Source: JAXGMV01 sp040772085 (lineage in GTDB: Bacteria > Chloroflexota > Anaerolineae > Anaerolineales > Anaerolineaceae). From it: a DNA stretch of 64,000 bases. Location of the stretch: contig JAXGYU010000001.1 of the NCBI GenBank assembly GCA_040772085.1, positions 620,001-684,000 on the forward strand. The letters run 5' to 3'. Numbering within the stretch: position 1 is the first letter of the stretch; each line of letters starts with the position of its first letter. This document shows, one piece after another, positions 8,437 through 16,025 of this stretch. The position numbers and the translations under genes were made by a program. Under the pieces are notes generated by a model that made no database searches, was not told the origin of the DNA, and was given only the letters and a program-made list of their open reading frames with translations.

Positions 8437-9168
8437 TCAGACCGGTTTCAGCGCCTGGGCGTAGAACGTTGGCACGAAGCGGATGGCAGGTTCACGCATG
8501 ACCTGTGCCTGATCGCCTGTCAGCTTTTCACCGAGACACGCCAGGTCAAACTCAAGGATCGTTTGCTCCATGCCGGCCGATTGCTTAGCTGCCGCTGTCC
8601 ATTCGCCTCCCAGCATCGCTACTTTAACCTCTTCAAAACCAGCTTCAGTCAGCGCGGAGAGCAGTTTGCGGCCAATATATGGATCAGCGCCTTGCGCTCG
8701 CAGAGAGCGTGTCTGCATCTGACCAGCCTCTTCCAGTTCACGCGGGTAATCGATCCTGCCGCCGTAATCCGGCTCACCGAACAGCAGCAAAGGCGCACCG
8801 GGCTTAAGCACACGCCGAGCTTCAGCCAGCAAACCGCGCGGGTCCTCCACCCACAAGAGCAGAAAATGACAGTAAACCATGTCCATACTGTTCGCGGGCA
8901 GTGGCAAGGTTAGGCCGTTGCCGCAGATCAGCCGTGCCGAAGGGATGACTGAACACGCGTATCGCAGTGACGGATAGTCGATATCCAGGCCAAAATGCCT
9001 GGCATGGCAACGGGCGGCCATTTCATACAGAACCGCGCCAGTGCCGCAGCCGATCTCCAGCAGGTTGTCCGCGGGGGTAATTTGGTAGGAGCTCAGCAGG
9101 TGATCACGGGCTGACTTGGTCCACCTGGCTTGTTCTATGTAGCGTTCGTGCCAGTCACTCAGCCGCAT
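8437..9168 (-). CDS. Class I SAM methyltransferase, last gene of the rSAM operon
   Basis: 243 residues with a Rossmann-type SAM site LLEIGCGTGAVLYEMA (about 36-51), an acidic strand end FGLDIDYPSL, and a motif IV region MDMVYCHFLLLWVEDP, as in the Methyltransf_11 group (small molecules, quinones, proteins). The start codon lies inside the last codons of the preceding pseudo-radical-SAM gene (14-base overlap), which implies translational coupling and shared use. Its substrate is unknown. By context it may modify the same target as the radical SAM pair, but it could equally be an unrelated passenger. Confidence 0.82.
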   Translation of the reverse strand: MRLSDWHERYIEQARWTKSARDHLLSSYQITPADNLLEIGCGTGAVLYEMAARCHARHFGLDIDYPSLRYACSVIPSARLICGNGLTLPLPANSMDMVYCHFLLLWVEDPRGLLAEARRVLKPGAPLLLFGEPDYGGRIDYPRELEEAGQMQTRSLRAQGADPYIGRKLLSALTEAGFEEVKVAMLGGEWTAAAKQSAGMEQTILEFDLACLGEKLTGDQAQVMREPAIRFVPTFYAQALKPV

Positions 9169-10333
9169 GGCGCAGGTAAGCGTCAGCCTTTTGCCAGATG
9201 GCTGCCCAGTCGTCGGTCAGGAAGTTGCCCAGGTTGTGCTCTATGCCTTGCGCTGGCAGAACATCGCCGTCCGGTTCGAGGTATAGCCAGGCGTTGGCGG
9301 CGCCATCCTGATAGCTTTGGCCGGCGAATTCCAGCGCGATCGGGTTGAAGCGCGAGTAGGGGACAGGAATATCCCAGATGACGCTCATATTCAGATCAAA
9401 AGCGTGCTGCTGCAGCTCGGCGATCACACCGGCGAATTCAGGCGAGGAGGTGCTGAGGGACAGCGTAGTGATGCCAAGCGCGTTCAGATGATCAACGAAG
9501 CCGGCAGCCGCGTCAGCGTTTTCGGCTGTGACTGTAATGTGGACAGAAAGGTGCAAGTCCTGATCGATCAGAGGCTGCAGATTGGCGGTGCTATCCGCGT
9601 CGGCAGGGTCCAGACACATGATCAGGTGATCCAGCCCGCTATCAACGATTGTCGTTATCAGTTCGGGTCTTTCCAGCAAACTGCTGTCAGCGATCAGACC
9701 CGTCACCTGACCGGATTGCTGGGCGAAGGCTATCAAGTCGGGCAGGTCCTGCCTGATGATGGCGTCACCGCCGGTAAAGATCACGTGGGGAATACCGTTA
9801 TCCCAGGCTTTGGTGATAATCCGCTTCCATTCAGCCGTTTCGAGTTCCCGGCTCACACGTTCGACTGGCGCCGCATGGTCGTCACAATCGTGCAACAGAC
9901 GGTAGCTGATGGCGCAATCCAGCCTGAGCGGCGCGGAGAGACGTTTCACGTGCGGTGTCGTGCGCTCAAAATCAAGGTAGAGCTCCGGGTCAAGATCAGG
10001 CGTTTGCAGCAGGGTCGCCAGCTTGTCGGAGAAATCCTTAAAATCTTTGAGAATCGTTTCTTCATTCGTCTTATAACGCGCCTTTAGCTCAGAGACGATC
10101 GTCTTCGCGTCATCACCCTTGACCAGATGGTAGGCATACTCCGTCGCGGTGCTGTTCAGATGCAGGATAGCATGCGCGTTCAGGATCAGAATGCCGGTGC
10201 CATCCGGTTCTACCCGCAGGTGGAATTTGAGCGGCTCATCTTCCGCGGTAGTAGCGGTGCTGTGGTACATGCCGGGCGGCACTTGCGGCAGGGGTTTGAC
10301 CAATTTCTCACCAAGTTTATCAAGCAGGCTCAT
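9155..10333 (-). CDS. Inactive radical SAM paralogue (PqqD-like domain plus degenerate rSAM/SPASM)
   Basis: 392 residues aligning end to end with the upstream radical SAM enzyme: PqqD-like start PPGMYHSTATTAED and LILNAHAILHLNSTATEYAY, then the barrel (YRLLHDCDDH, then GIPHVIFTGGDAI) and a shortened C-terminus EPDGDVLPAQGIEHNLGNF. The cluster motif CxxxCxxC has become LxxxCxxH (residues 146, 150, 153), GGE has become GGD, and every SPASM cysteine is gone. It should bind neither the SAM cluster nor auxiliary clusters. The reading frame is intact, so it is probably a kept structural or substrate-binding partner rather than a decaying gene. ATG 10333 shares one base with the stop of the enzyme gene (TGATG), with GGAGG just upstream. 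Confidence 0.85.
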   Translation of the reverse strand: MSLLDKLGEKLVKPLPQVPPGMYHSTATTAEDEPLKFHLRVEPDGTGILILNAHAILHLNSTATEYAYHLVKGDDAKTIVSELKARYKTNEETILKDFKDFSDKLATLLQTPDLDPELYLDFERTTPHVKRLSAPLRLDCAISYRLLHDCDDHAAPVERVSRELETAEWKRIITKAWDNGIPHVIFTGGDAIIRQDLPDLIAFAQQSGQVTGLIADSSLLERPELITTIVDSGLDHLIMCLDPADADSTANLQPLIDQDLHLSVHITVTAENADAAAGFVDHLNALGITTLSLSTSSPEFAGVIAELQQHAFDLNMSVIWDIPVPYSRFNPIALEFAGQSYQDGAANAWLYLEPDGDVLPAQGIEHNLGNFLTDDWAAIWQKADAYLRHAAE

Positions 10334-11721
10334 CATGCCTCCGATGGTATTGGGGTGCTGACAGGCACCGGCGGCGACATCTTGCCGGCGCTCCTGGCGA
10401 GCGGACATCCGCCGCCGCATTCGTTGAGCAATTCACAGGTCTGGCAGGCGAACGGCACATCCTGACGCTCGCGCAGGCTGACCGCCAGCTTGTGGTTCCA
10501 GATCGTCTGCCAATCGTCATCGAGCAGATTGCCCAGGGGAGTGTAATAGGACTGACAGGGCAGGACATCGCCATTCGGCTCGACGCACATGTTGTAGCGC
10601 GCCGCGGAACAGCCCTTGATGCCCAGGCCCATCGCCAGGGGATCAAAATGGCAGTACTGGGTGGGGGTGTACCAGATCAGACGCATGCCATAGGCTTGCG
10701 TCTTTTCCTGCGCTATCGCGAGCAGTTCGGGCAGTTTTTCTTCCGGGATACCGCTGGTCGTATTCAAACCCGCACCGGAATAAATCAGCGCGTTCAGACC
10801 GATTGTCCTGAGACCCAGGTCGCCGACGAAATCGATAAACTGAGCCAGGTCACCCATGTTGGGAGACAGCAGCGTGGTGTTGGTCATGACATACAGCCGG
10901 CTGTTGAGGGCGTTTTTCAGACCGGCAACCGTCTGCTGCCAGGCTTGGGGGTTGGCGACCATGGCGTTGTGAACGTCAGGCAGATGCGATTCGAGCGTGA
11001 TCTGGACATGATCCAGACCGGCATCGACCAGGCTGTTGCAGTAGTCAACGTCCGCCAGACGCCGGCCATTGGTGTTCAGACCGGCGATTTGGCCTTGATT
11101 TTGCGCGTAGGTGATGAGTTCTGGCAGCGCCGGGACGATGGTCGGCTCGCCGCCGGTGAAGACGATATGCGGGATACCCAGTTGCCAGGTCTTTGCCAGG
11201 ACCCGTTTCCAGTTATCGGCGCTCAATTCATGGATAGAGCGGTTGCGATCGTTATAGCAGTGCAGGCAGTCATTATTGCAGCGGTAAGTGAGCGCCAGAT
11301 CCATGCGGTAGGGGGCTGATATGGCGTGTGAATTCGGCAGGCTGATCTCGAAATCCATATCGCACAGCGGGCAGAATTCATTGGGGTTGACCATTTTGTC
11401 ATAGTCGGTTTTGAAGGCGCGGAAATCATGCTCAGCCTGCAGCTTGCTCAATCCGAACTGGTTCCTGAAGACGGGCAAAACAGAGCCTGGATCAACGCCC
11501 TGGACGAAATGGTATGCCAGGAAGGCCGCGCTGGGATTGAGGTGATACATGCGACTGGCATTGACCAGCATGACGCCGGTCAGGTCTTCTTCCAGACGCA
11601 AATGCACGTCGGAGCTGCCGCCCACGAGCGCGACTTTCGTGTGGTAAAGACCCGGTTTGGGCGTGGCGAGTTTGGCGCTAAGCTTGTTTGGGTTCAGGCC
11701 AAACAGGTTGATCCAACCCAC
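10333..11721 (-). CDS. Radical SAM/SPASM maturase with PqqD-like N-terminal domain
   Basis: 462 residues from GTG 11721. Residues about 25-110 form a PqqD-like peptide-recognition domain (VHLRLEEDLTGVMLVNASRM). A CPLC pair lies at 117-120. The radical SAM core has YRCNNDCLHCYND with cluster cysteines 148, 152 and 155, then GIPHIVFTGGEPT. The C-terminus is a seven-Cys SPASM domain (GCSAARYNMC, DVLPCQ, CQTCELLNECGGGC) that would hold auxiliary Fe-S clusters. This architecture is typical of RiPP and protein maturases that form thioether or C-C links. GGAGG, encoded within the last Gly codons of the upstream gene, sits 8 nt before GTG 11721. An in-frame extension to 11808 only re-reads the Cys-Ala repeat in another frame. 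Confidence 0.88.
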   Translation of the reverse strand: MGWINLFGLNPNKLSAKLATPKPGLYHTKVALVGGSSDVHLRLEEDLTGVMLVNASRMYHLNPSAAFLAYHFVQGVDPGSVLPVFRNQFGLSKLQAEHDFRAFKTDYDKMVNPNEFCPLCDMDFEISLPNSHAISAPYRMDLALTYRCNNDCLHCYNDRNRSIHELSADNWKRVLAKTWQLGIPHIVFTGGEPTIVPALPELITYAQNQGQIAGLNTNGRRLADVDYCNSLVDAGLDHVQITLESHLPDVHNAMVANPQAWQQTVAGLKNALNSRLYVMTNTTLLSPNMGDLAQFIDFVGDLGLRTIGLNALIYSGAGLNTTSGIPEEKLPELLAIAQEKTQAYGMRLIWYTPTQYCHFDPLAMGLGIKGCSAARYNMCVEPNGDVLPCQSYYTPLGNLLDDDWQTIWNHKLAVSLRERQDVPFACQTCELLNECGGGCPLARSAGKMSPPVPVSTPIPSEA

Positions 11722-11722
11722 G

Positions 11723-13447
11723 TTAGCGGCCTCCGCCGGCACAGGCACAGGCGCAGCCCGCGCACGCGCAGGCACAGGCACAGCTATGTCCGCCGCCGCC
11801 TCCGCCACTGCGCCCGCCGCTATAGGTTACGGGCGCCGGCATCGGGTTGGTGCGGTTTGTTACGCCGCCGGTGAACGTTTGCAGATTGCCAATAGTGCTT
11901 GCTGAAACATTCTGAACGGTGTTGACCATGTCAGCCGCCCAATTCGCGCCAGGCAAGCCTTGCGATGGTATAGCTGTGGAGGGCGTGTGACTCGGCAACC
12001 CGGGTCCTGAGACTGGCCCGGCCGCTGTGCTTGTTCCACCACTGCCAATCGGTCTGTAAGTGGGATCCATACGCCACCACCACGAAGGCGGGGTCACGAC
12101 GACGGGTCTGTCGCCGAACATCTTGCGGGTCTTGTCATCGTAATTTTCGTCGAGCATTGTCCAGTCCAATGCTTCGTCGTAATTATCCATCTTGACCGCC
12201 GGGGTTTCCGCTGCCATCACGTATTTCCAGGCTTTATCGGTGATTGATTTGTAGTAATCGAGCGTGGCCTGTCGGCTGAATCCCTTCATCTTCTGGCTGA
12301 CGCTCTGGACGAGATCCACGAACATCTCTTGCAGGATGCGGCTGCGTTCCCTGCCAGGTTTCGACCCGAATGCCTTGAGAAAATCGAGCTCATACGCCCG
12401 CATTTCTGCTGGCAGGTTCGGCTCGACCTTCAATTCAAGCGGCTCTTTGCTCACGACGGTCGCAGCGCCTTTCTTGACCACGCCGAACAGGATCATCGTC
12501 AGAACTTTGTCCAGCGGTTCCTGCATCAGGATAGCCGCTTCAACGGCAGTCAGCCCGCGCTTGACGCCATGACCTTCGATGGAAACCTTGGGAGGCAAAT
12601 ATTGCTGCTTGCGTTTCTGATTTGCCTTGCGCGATGCGCTGACAACCAAGATCCCAAGAATGCCGAAAATGGCGACAAAGAGACCGACACAGAGGAAGTC
12701 ACCCCAGTCCGTCGAGCCGCCGGATGGACCTGGGTCATACTTTTCGCCCAGAACTTCAGCCGGGACAAGCGACGCGGGGAATCCGCCGCCAAACTGATAT
12801 TCGGCCGCGATATTGCCATTGTCGGTGGTCCATTGATAAACAACTCTGCCCTGGTCATCGATGGATGCAACAGGCGTTTCGTCGCCGGGCCAATTACGGG
12901 GCGTGTAGTAGACAGGCTGGTCTTCCGTCATGCCTTCCGGCAGGATCAGATTGACCTCGATGTTGGTTCTGCCCTTGACGTACTGAGAACCGAAAAAGTT
13001 CAGCACGAAGTTGAAACTGGCGTACTCCCCCTTACCTTCGAGGTTATTCTTGAAGAGAAAGCGCTCCACTTTGCCGATTGAGACATGCACCTGACCGCGC
13101 TGACCGGCGGGAATGGCATCCGACCCCAGACCGAGTTCGACGCCTGGTGTTACATATTCAGAATGTTTGATGTGGCTGATCGGCTTGCCGTCGATTTCAG
13201 CCGTAATCCGGTTGAGGTCGTACCAGCCGTTTGGCATGCCGATATCGACGAAGTCGATGGGATCGGCGCTTGGGTCATTCAAAAAGTCAATCGTGTATTC
13301 GATTGCCGCTGTGCCATCCTTGAGAACGAATACATTGACGACTTCCTTCTCCACCTGAAACAGGTATGTGACCGCGACAGCACTGGTAACAACTGAGAGT
13401 AACAGGCAGATGGCCAGGAATGCTGCAATCCAGCGGTTTTTCACCAT
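11723..13447 (-). CDS. DUF2207-type membrane protein with C-terminal Cys-Ala repeat tail
   Basis: 574 residues: a signal or anchor helix (8-28), an outer DUF2207-like beta domain to about 245, a second membrane helix (250-271), then a long part predicted cytoplasmic. The C-terminus is remarkable. A Gly-rich segment is followed by HSCACACACAGCA and CACAGGGR, giving seven Cys (556, 558, 560, 562, 565, 567, 569) alternating with Ala or Gly. DUF2207 proteins often end in Gly-rich tails; here the tail is recast as a Cys repeat next to a radical SAM maturase. I infer that it is the modified substrate. The predicted topology leaves the tail in the cytosol with the enzymes. GGAGG precedes ATG 13447 at good distance. 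Confidence 0.85.
   Translation of the reverse strand: MVKNRWIAAFLAICLLLSVVTSAVAVTYLFQVEKEVVNVFVLKDGTAAIEYTIDFLNDPSADPIDFVDIGMPNGWYDLNRITAEIDGKPISHIKHSEYVTPGVELGLGSDAIPAGQRGQVHVSIGKVERFLFKNNLEGKGEYASFNFVLNFFGSQYVKGRTNIEVNLILPEGMTEDQPVYYTPRNWPGDETPVASIDDQGRVVYQWTTDNGNIAAEYQFGGGFPASLVPAEVLGEKYDPGPSGGSTDWGDFLCVGLFVAIFGILGILVVSASRKANQKRKQQYLPPKVSIEGHGVKRGLTAVEAAILMQEPLDKVLTMILFGVVKKGAATVVSKEPLELKVEPNLPAEMRAYELDFLKAFGSKPGRERSRILQEMFVDLVQSVSQKMKGFSRQATLDYYKSITDKAWKYVMAAETPAVKMDNYDEALDWTMLDENYDDKTRKMFGDRPVVVTPPSWWWRMDPTYRPIGSGGTSTAAGPVSGPGLPSHTPSTAIPSQGLPGANWAADMVNTVQNVSASTIGNLQTFTGGVTNRTNPMPAPVTYSGGRSGGGGGGHSCACACACAGCACACAGGGR
11738..11782 (-). repeat. Cys-Ala codon repeat at the end of the DUF2207 gene
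   Basis: Fifteen codons alternate Cys (TGT/TGC) with Ala (GCC/GCG) and one central Gly. Synonymous codons are mixed, so the protein pattern rather than a pure DNA repeat appears to be conserved. Confidence 0.85.
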
Positions 13448-13469
13448 AGAATCCTCCGAATAACCGGGT

Positions 13470-13835
13470 TTACCACTTGGGATCTTCCGTCAACTGATAA
13501 GTTGTGCCGCACCAGGGGCAGGAGACCACAGGCGCGCCGTTCACCATGCTGATGTCTTTCTGGCTGATTACACCGCCGCATGAAACACACTTGATTTTCT
13601 CCATGTTGACCTCGCCAGGCAGGTCGACCTGATAGGTGACATTAACTTCAGGCGCCGGAGCAGTAATTTTCGTCGCGAGGTAGACGATAGCCAGACCGAC
13701 GAGTACAAAAATAGCGCCGTAAATGATCCAGGTCGTGCCACCGCCGCCCTGACCGCCCGAGCCGAGCAGAAAGAGGAAGCCGAAAATCAGGGAAAATGCG
13801 CCAAGAATGAACAAAATAATCTTTTTTGCACTCAT
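13470..13835 (-). CDS. Small two-TM zinc-ribbon protein, first gene of the rSAM operon
   Basis: 121 residues with two membrane segments (IILFILGAFSLIFGFLFLL and WIIYGAIFVLVGLAIVYLA) around a Gly-rich turn, then a linker and a C-terminal zinc ribbon made of CVSCGG and CPWCGTTYQL. I do not recognise a named family. It starts with GGAGG before ATG 13835 and ends 22 bases before the DUF2207 gene, so it is very likely cotranscribed with the Cys-Ala protein and its presumed modifying enzymes. Both helices and the ribbon suggest a membrane partner with a cytoplasmic metal site; the exact role is unknown. Confidence 0.8.
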   Translation of the reverse strand: MSAKKIILFILGAFSLIFGFLFLLGSGGQGGGGTTWIIYGAIFVLVGLAIVYLATKITAPAPEVNVTYQVDLPGEVNMEKIKCVSCGGVISQKDISMVNGAPVVSCPWCGTTYQLTEDPKW

Positions 13836-13981
13836 AATGCCTCCGGTGATAAATGGAAAAATCTCATCTACTCTATTTACGCAAGACAGGCTTCCTGCGT
13901 TTTATGCCGTTTTTCGCACATTTAAATCATAACATGGAAGGGATTATCAGGATGGCAGCGAGTGATTTGAAAGTGCTGAAA

Positions 13982-13990
13982 TGCTATAAT
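13982..13990 (+). promoter_or_regulatory. Extended -10 for ligA, leaderless type
   Basis: TGCTATAAT ends 7 nt before ATG 13998 with no ribosome-binding site between, so transcription probably begins at the start codon. Confidence 0.62.
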
Positions 13991-13997
13991 TCCGGTT

Positions 13998-16025
13998 ATG
14001 AAGAATCCCGATGAAAAATCAACTTATGAGCAGCTGGTTGAACAAATAAACCTGCATAATTACCGCTATCACGTGCTGGATTCGCCGCTGATCAGTGACG
14101 CGGAATATGACAGGTTGATGGTCGAATTGCGGGCGCTCGAAACCAGTCACCCTGAATGGATTTCGCCCGACTCACCGACACAGAAAGTGGGCGGGCAGGT
14201 GCTGGAAAAATTCACAAAAGTCCGGCACCCTCAACCTATTCTCAGCCTGGCGAACGCGTTTTCATTCGATGACGTGGTGACATGGTACGACCGCATCAAG
14301 CGGCTTGATGACCGGGTCGCGGATTCTGCGTTCGTTGTCGAGCCCAAGTTTGACGGATTGACCGTTGTGCTGACTTATGAGAACGGCTTCTTTGTCCGCG
14401 GCGCTACCCGCGGGGACGGCATTGAGGGTGAGGATGTGACCGCCAACCTGCGCACGCTTGCCAGCTTGCCAAAACGCATCCCGGTTGATAAGGGCAGTCA
14501 GGCGCAGGTGCCCGAAAACCTGGTTGTTCGTGGCGAAGTGCTGATTTATAAGGCCGATTTTGAGAAACTCAATCAGGCTTTGCTGGAAAAAGGTGAACGT
14601 ACCTATGTCAACCCGCGCAATACGGCAGCCGGCTCCTTGCGGCAACTGGACACCAGCATCACCGCGACAAGACCGCTGAAATTGTTTGTCTATGCAATCA
14701 TCTCTGGCAGCGGAGGGATACCAGCGACTCAGAGTGGGACTCTGGCTTATCTGCGAGAGCTGGGGTTTCCAGTCTCAAACCTGGCGAAATTATGCGCGAA
14801 TATTGATGAATTGCGCATAGCTGCTGAAGATTGGCAGGTGCAGCGGGCGAATCTGCCCTTCGAGGTGGATGGCATTGTCATCAAACTGGATGATCTGACA
14901 CTGGCAAACGATCTGGGGTTTGTTGGCAGGGATCCGCGCGGCGCAATCGCGCTCAAGTTCCCCGCGCAGGAAGTGACCACACGGCTCAATGATATCGGCG
15001 TCAATGTCGGGCGGACGGGTGTGCTGACGCCATATGCGATTCTCGAGCCGGTGGAAGTCGGCGGGGTGATCGTCAGGCAGGCGACACTGCACAACTTCGA
15101 TTACATTCGGGACAAGGACATCCGGATTGGCGACCGGGTGCTGCTCAAGCGCGCTGGCGATGTCATCCCCTATGTGATTGGTCCGATCACCGAAGCCCGT
15201 AATGGCAGTGAAGTGTCATACACGCCGCCGAAAACCTGTCCGACATGCGGTCAGCCGGTGGAAAACCTGCCGGGAGAAGTGGCGTGGTATTGCATCAACA
15301 ATAGCTGTTCGGCACAGCTTGTCCGTAACCTGGAGCATTTTGCCTCACGATCAGCGATGGAGATCAATGGGCTGGGCATCAAGATCGTTGAACAACTTGT
15401 TGATGCGGATTTGGTGCGCTCGGTGGCTGATCTGTACCAGCTGACAAAAGAAAAGCTGCTCGAGCTCGAAGGCTTTGGTGATAAAAAAGCTGAAAACCTG
15501 CTGGAAGCGATTGAAAATTCAAAAAAACAGAGCCTGCCGCGCTTTATTACCGCACTCGGTATCAATGGTGTCGGTGAGGTGATGGCCGGCGAACTGGCAC
15601 AAGCTTATCTCAATCTCGACCGCCTGGCATCGACCTCCGCCCGGGATCTGCAGCAGATGGAAGGGATAGGGCCGAACATTGCCCGGGAGATTACAGACTG
15701 GTTCAGCCAGCCTTCAAACCAGATGCTGCTGGCGCAATTTAAGCAGGCGGGTCTCTGGCCCGAGATCGAGCCGAAGGGTGAAAAACCTGCCGGTGAGCAA
15801 AAACTGGCTGGTATGACCTTTGTGATAACCGGTACCTTGCCTGACTATTCGCGCGATGAAATGAAGGAATTATTGCAGCAGCATGGCGGGAAAGTGGTCG
15901 ATTCGGTCTCGAAGAATACCGACTATCTGATTGCCGGCGAGAACGCCGGTTCAAAACTGACCAAAGCACAGAGCCTGGGTAAACCGGTCCTCTCGCAAGT
16001 GGATTTGCTGGCGATGCTCGAATGA
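13998..16025 (+). CDS. ligA: NAD-dependent DNA ligase LigA
   Basis: 675 residues, the family's usual length. It seals nicks in replication and repair using NAD. Visible parts are the Ia domain (YHVLDSPLISDAEYD), the adenylation motif with active Lys 117 in EPKFDG, the OB fold region, a four-Cys zinc finger beginning CPTCGQ near residue 414 and continuing CINNSC, helix-hairpin-helix repeats (GLGIKIVEQL, EGFGDKKAENLL) and a C-terminal BRCT domain (GMTFVITGTLPDYSRDE). The last codons overlap the next gene as ATGA. Confidence 0.97.
   Translation: MKNPDEKSTYEQLVEQINLHNYRYHVLDSPLISDAEYDRLMVELRALETSHPEWISPDSPTQKVGGQVLEKFTKVRHPQPILSLANAFSFDDVVTWYDRIKRLDDRVADSAFVVEPKFDGLTVVLTYENGFFVRGATRGDGIEGEDVTANLRTLASLPKRIPVDKGSQAQVPENLVVRGEVLIYKADFEKLNQALLEKGERTYVNPRNTAAGSLRQLDTSITATRPLKLFVYAIISGSGGIPATQSGTLAYLRELGFPVSNLAKLCANIDELRIAAEDWQVQRANLPFEVDGIVIKLDDLTLANDLGFVGRDPRGAIALKFPAQEVTTRLNDIGVNVGRTGVLTPYAILEPVEVGGVIVRQATLHNFDYIRDKDIRIGDRVLLKRAGDVIPYVIGPITEARNGSEVSYTPPKTCPTCGQPVENLPGEVAWYCINNSCSAQLVRNLEHFASRSAMEINGLGIKIVEQLVDADLVRSVADLYQLTKEKLLELEGFGDKKAENLLEAIENSKKQSLPRFITALGINGVGEVMAGELAQAYLNLDRLASTSARDLQQMEGIGPNIAREITDWFSQPSNQMLLAQFKQAGLWPEIEPKGEKPAGEQKLAGMTFVITGTLPDYSRDEMKELLQQHGGKVVDSVSKNTDYLIAGENAGSKLTKAQSLGKPVLSQVDLLAMLE

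Noticed and set aside
8313..8501. Short open frame with the residues GRKDLNLRPLAPHAS
   Set aside because: It is the complement of tRNA-Pro, a well-known false protein.
11738..11782. The Cys-Ala repeat as a frameshift or low-complexity artefact
   Set aside because: The frame is continuous with the DUF2207 domain, synonymous codons vary, and the tail ends properly before a well-spaced downstream start.
11722..11808. N-terminal extension of the radical SAM enzyme rich in Ala, Pro and Val
   Set aside because: It is the Cys-Ala repeat read in another frame. GGAGG and alignment with the paralogue support GTG 11721.
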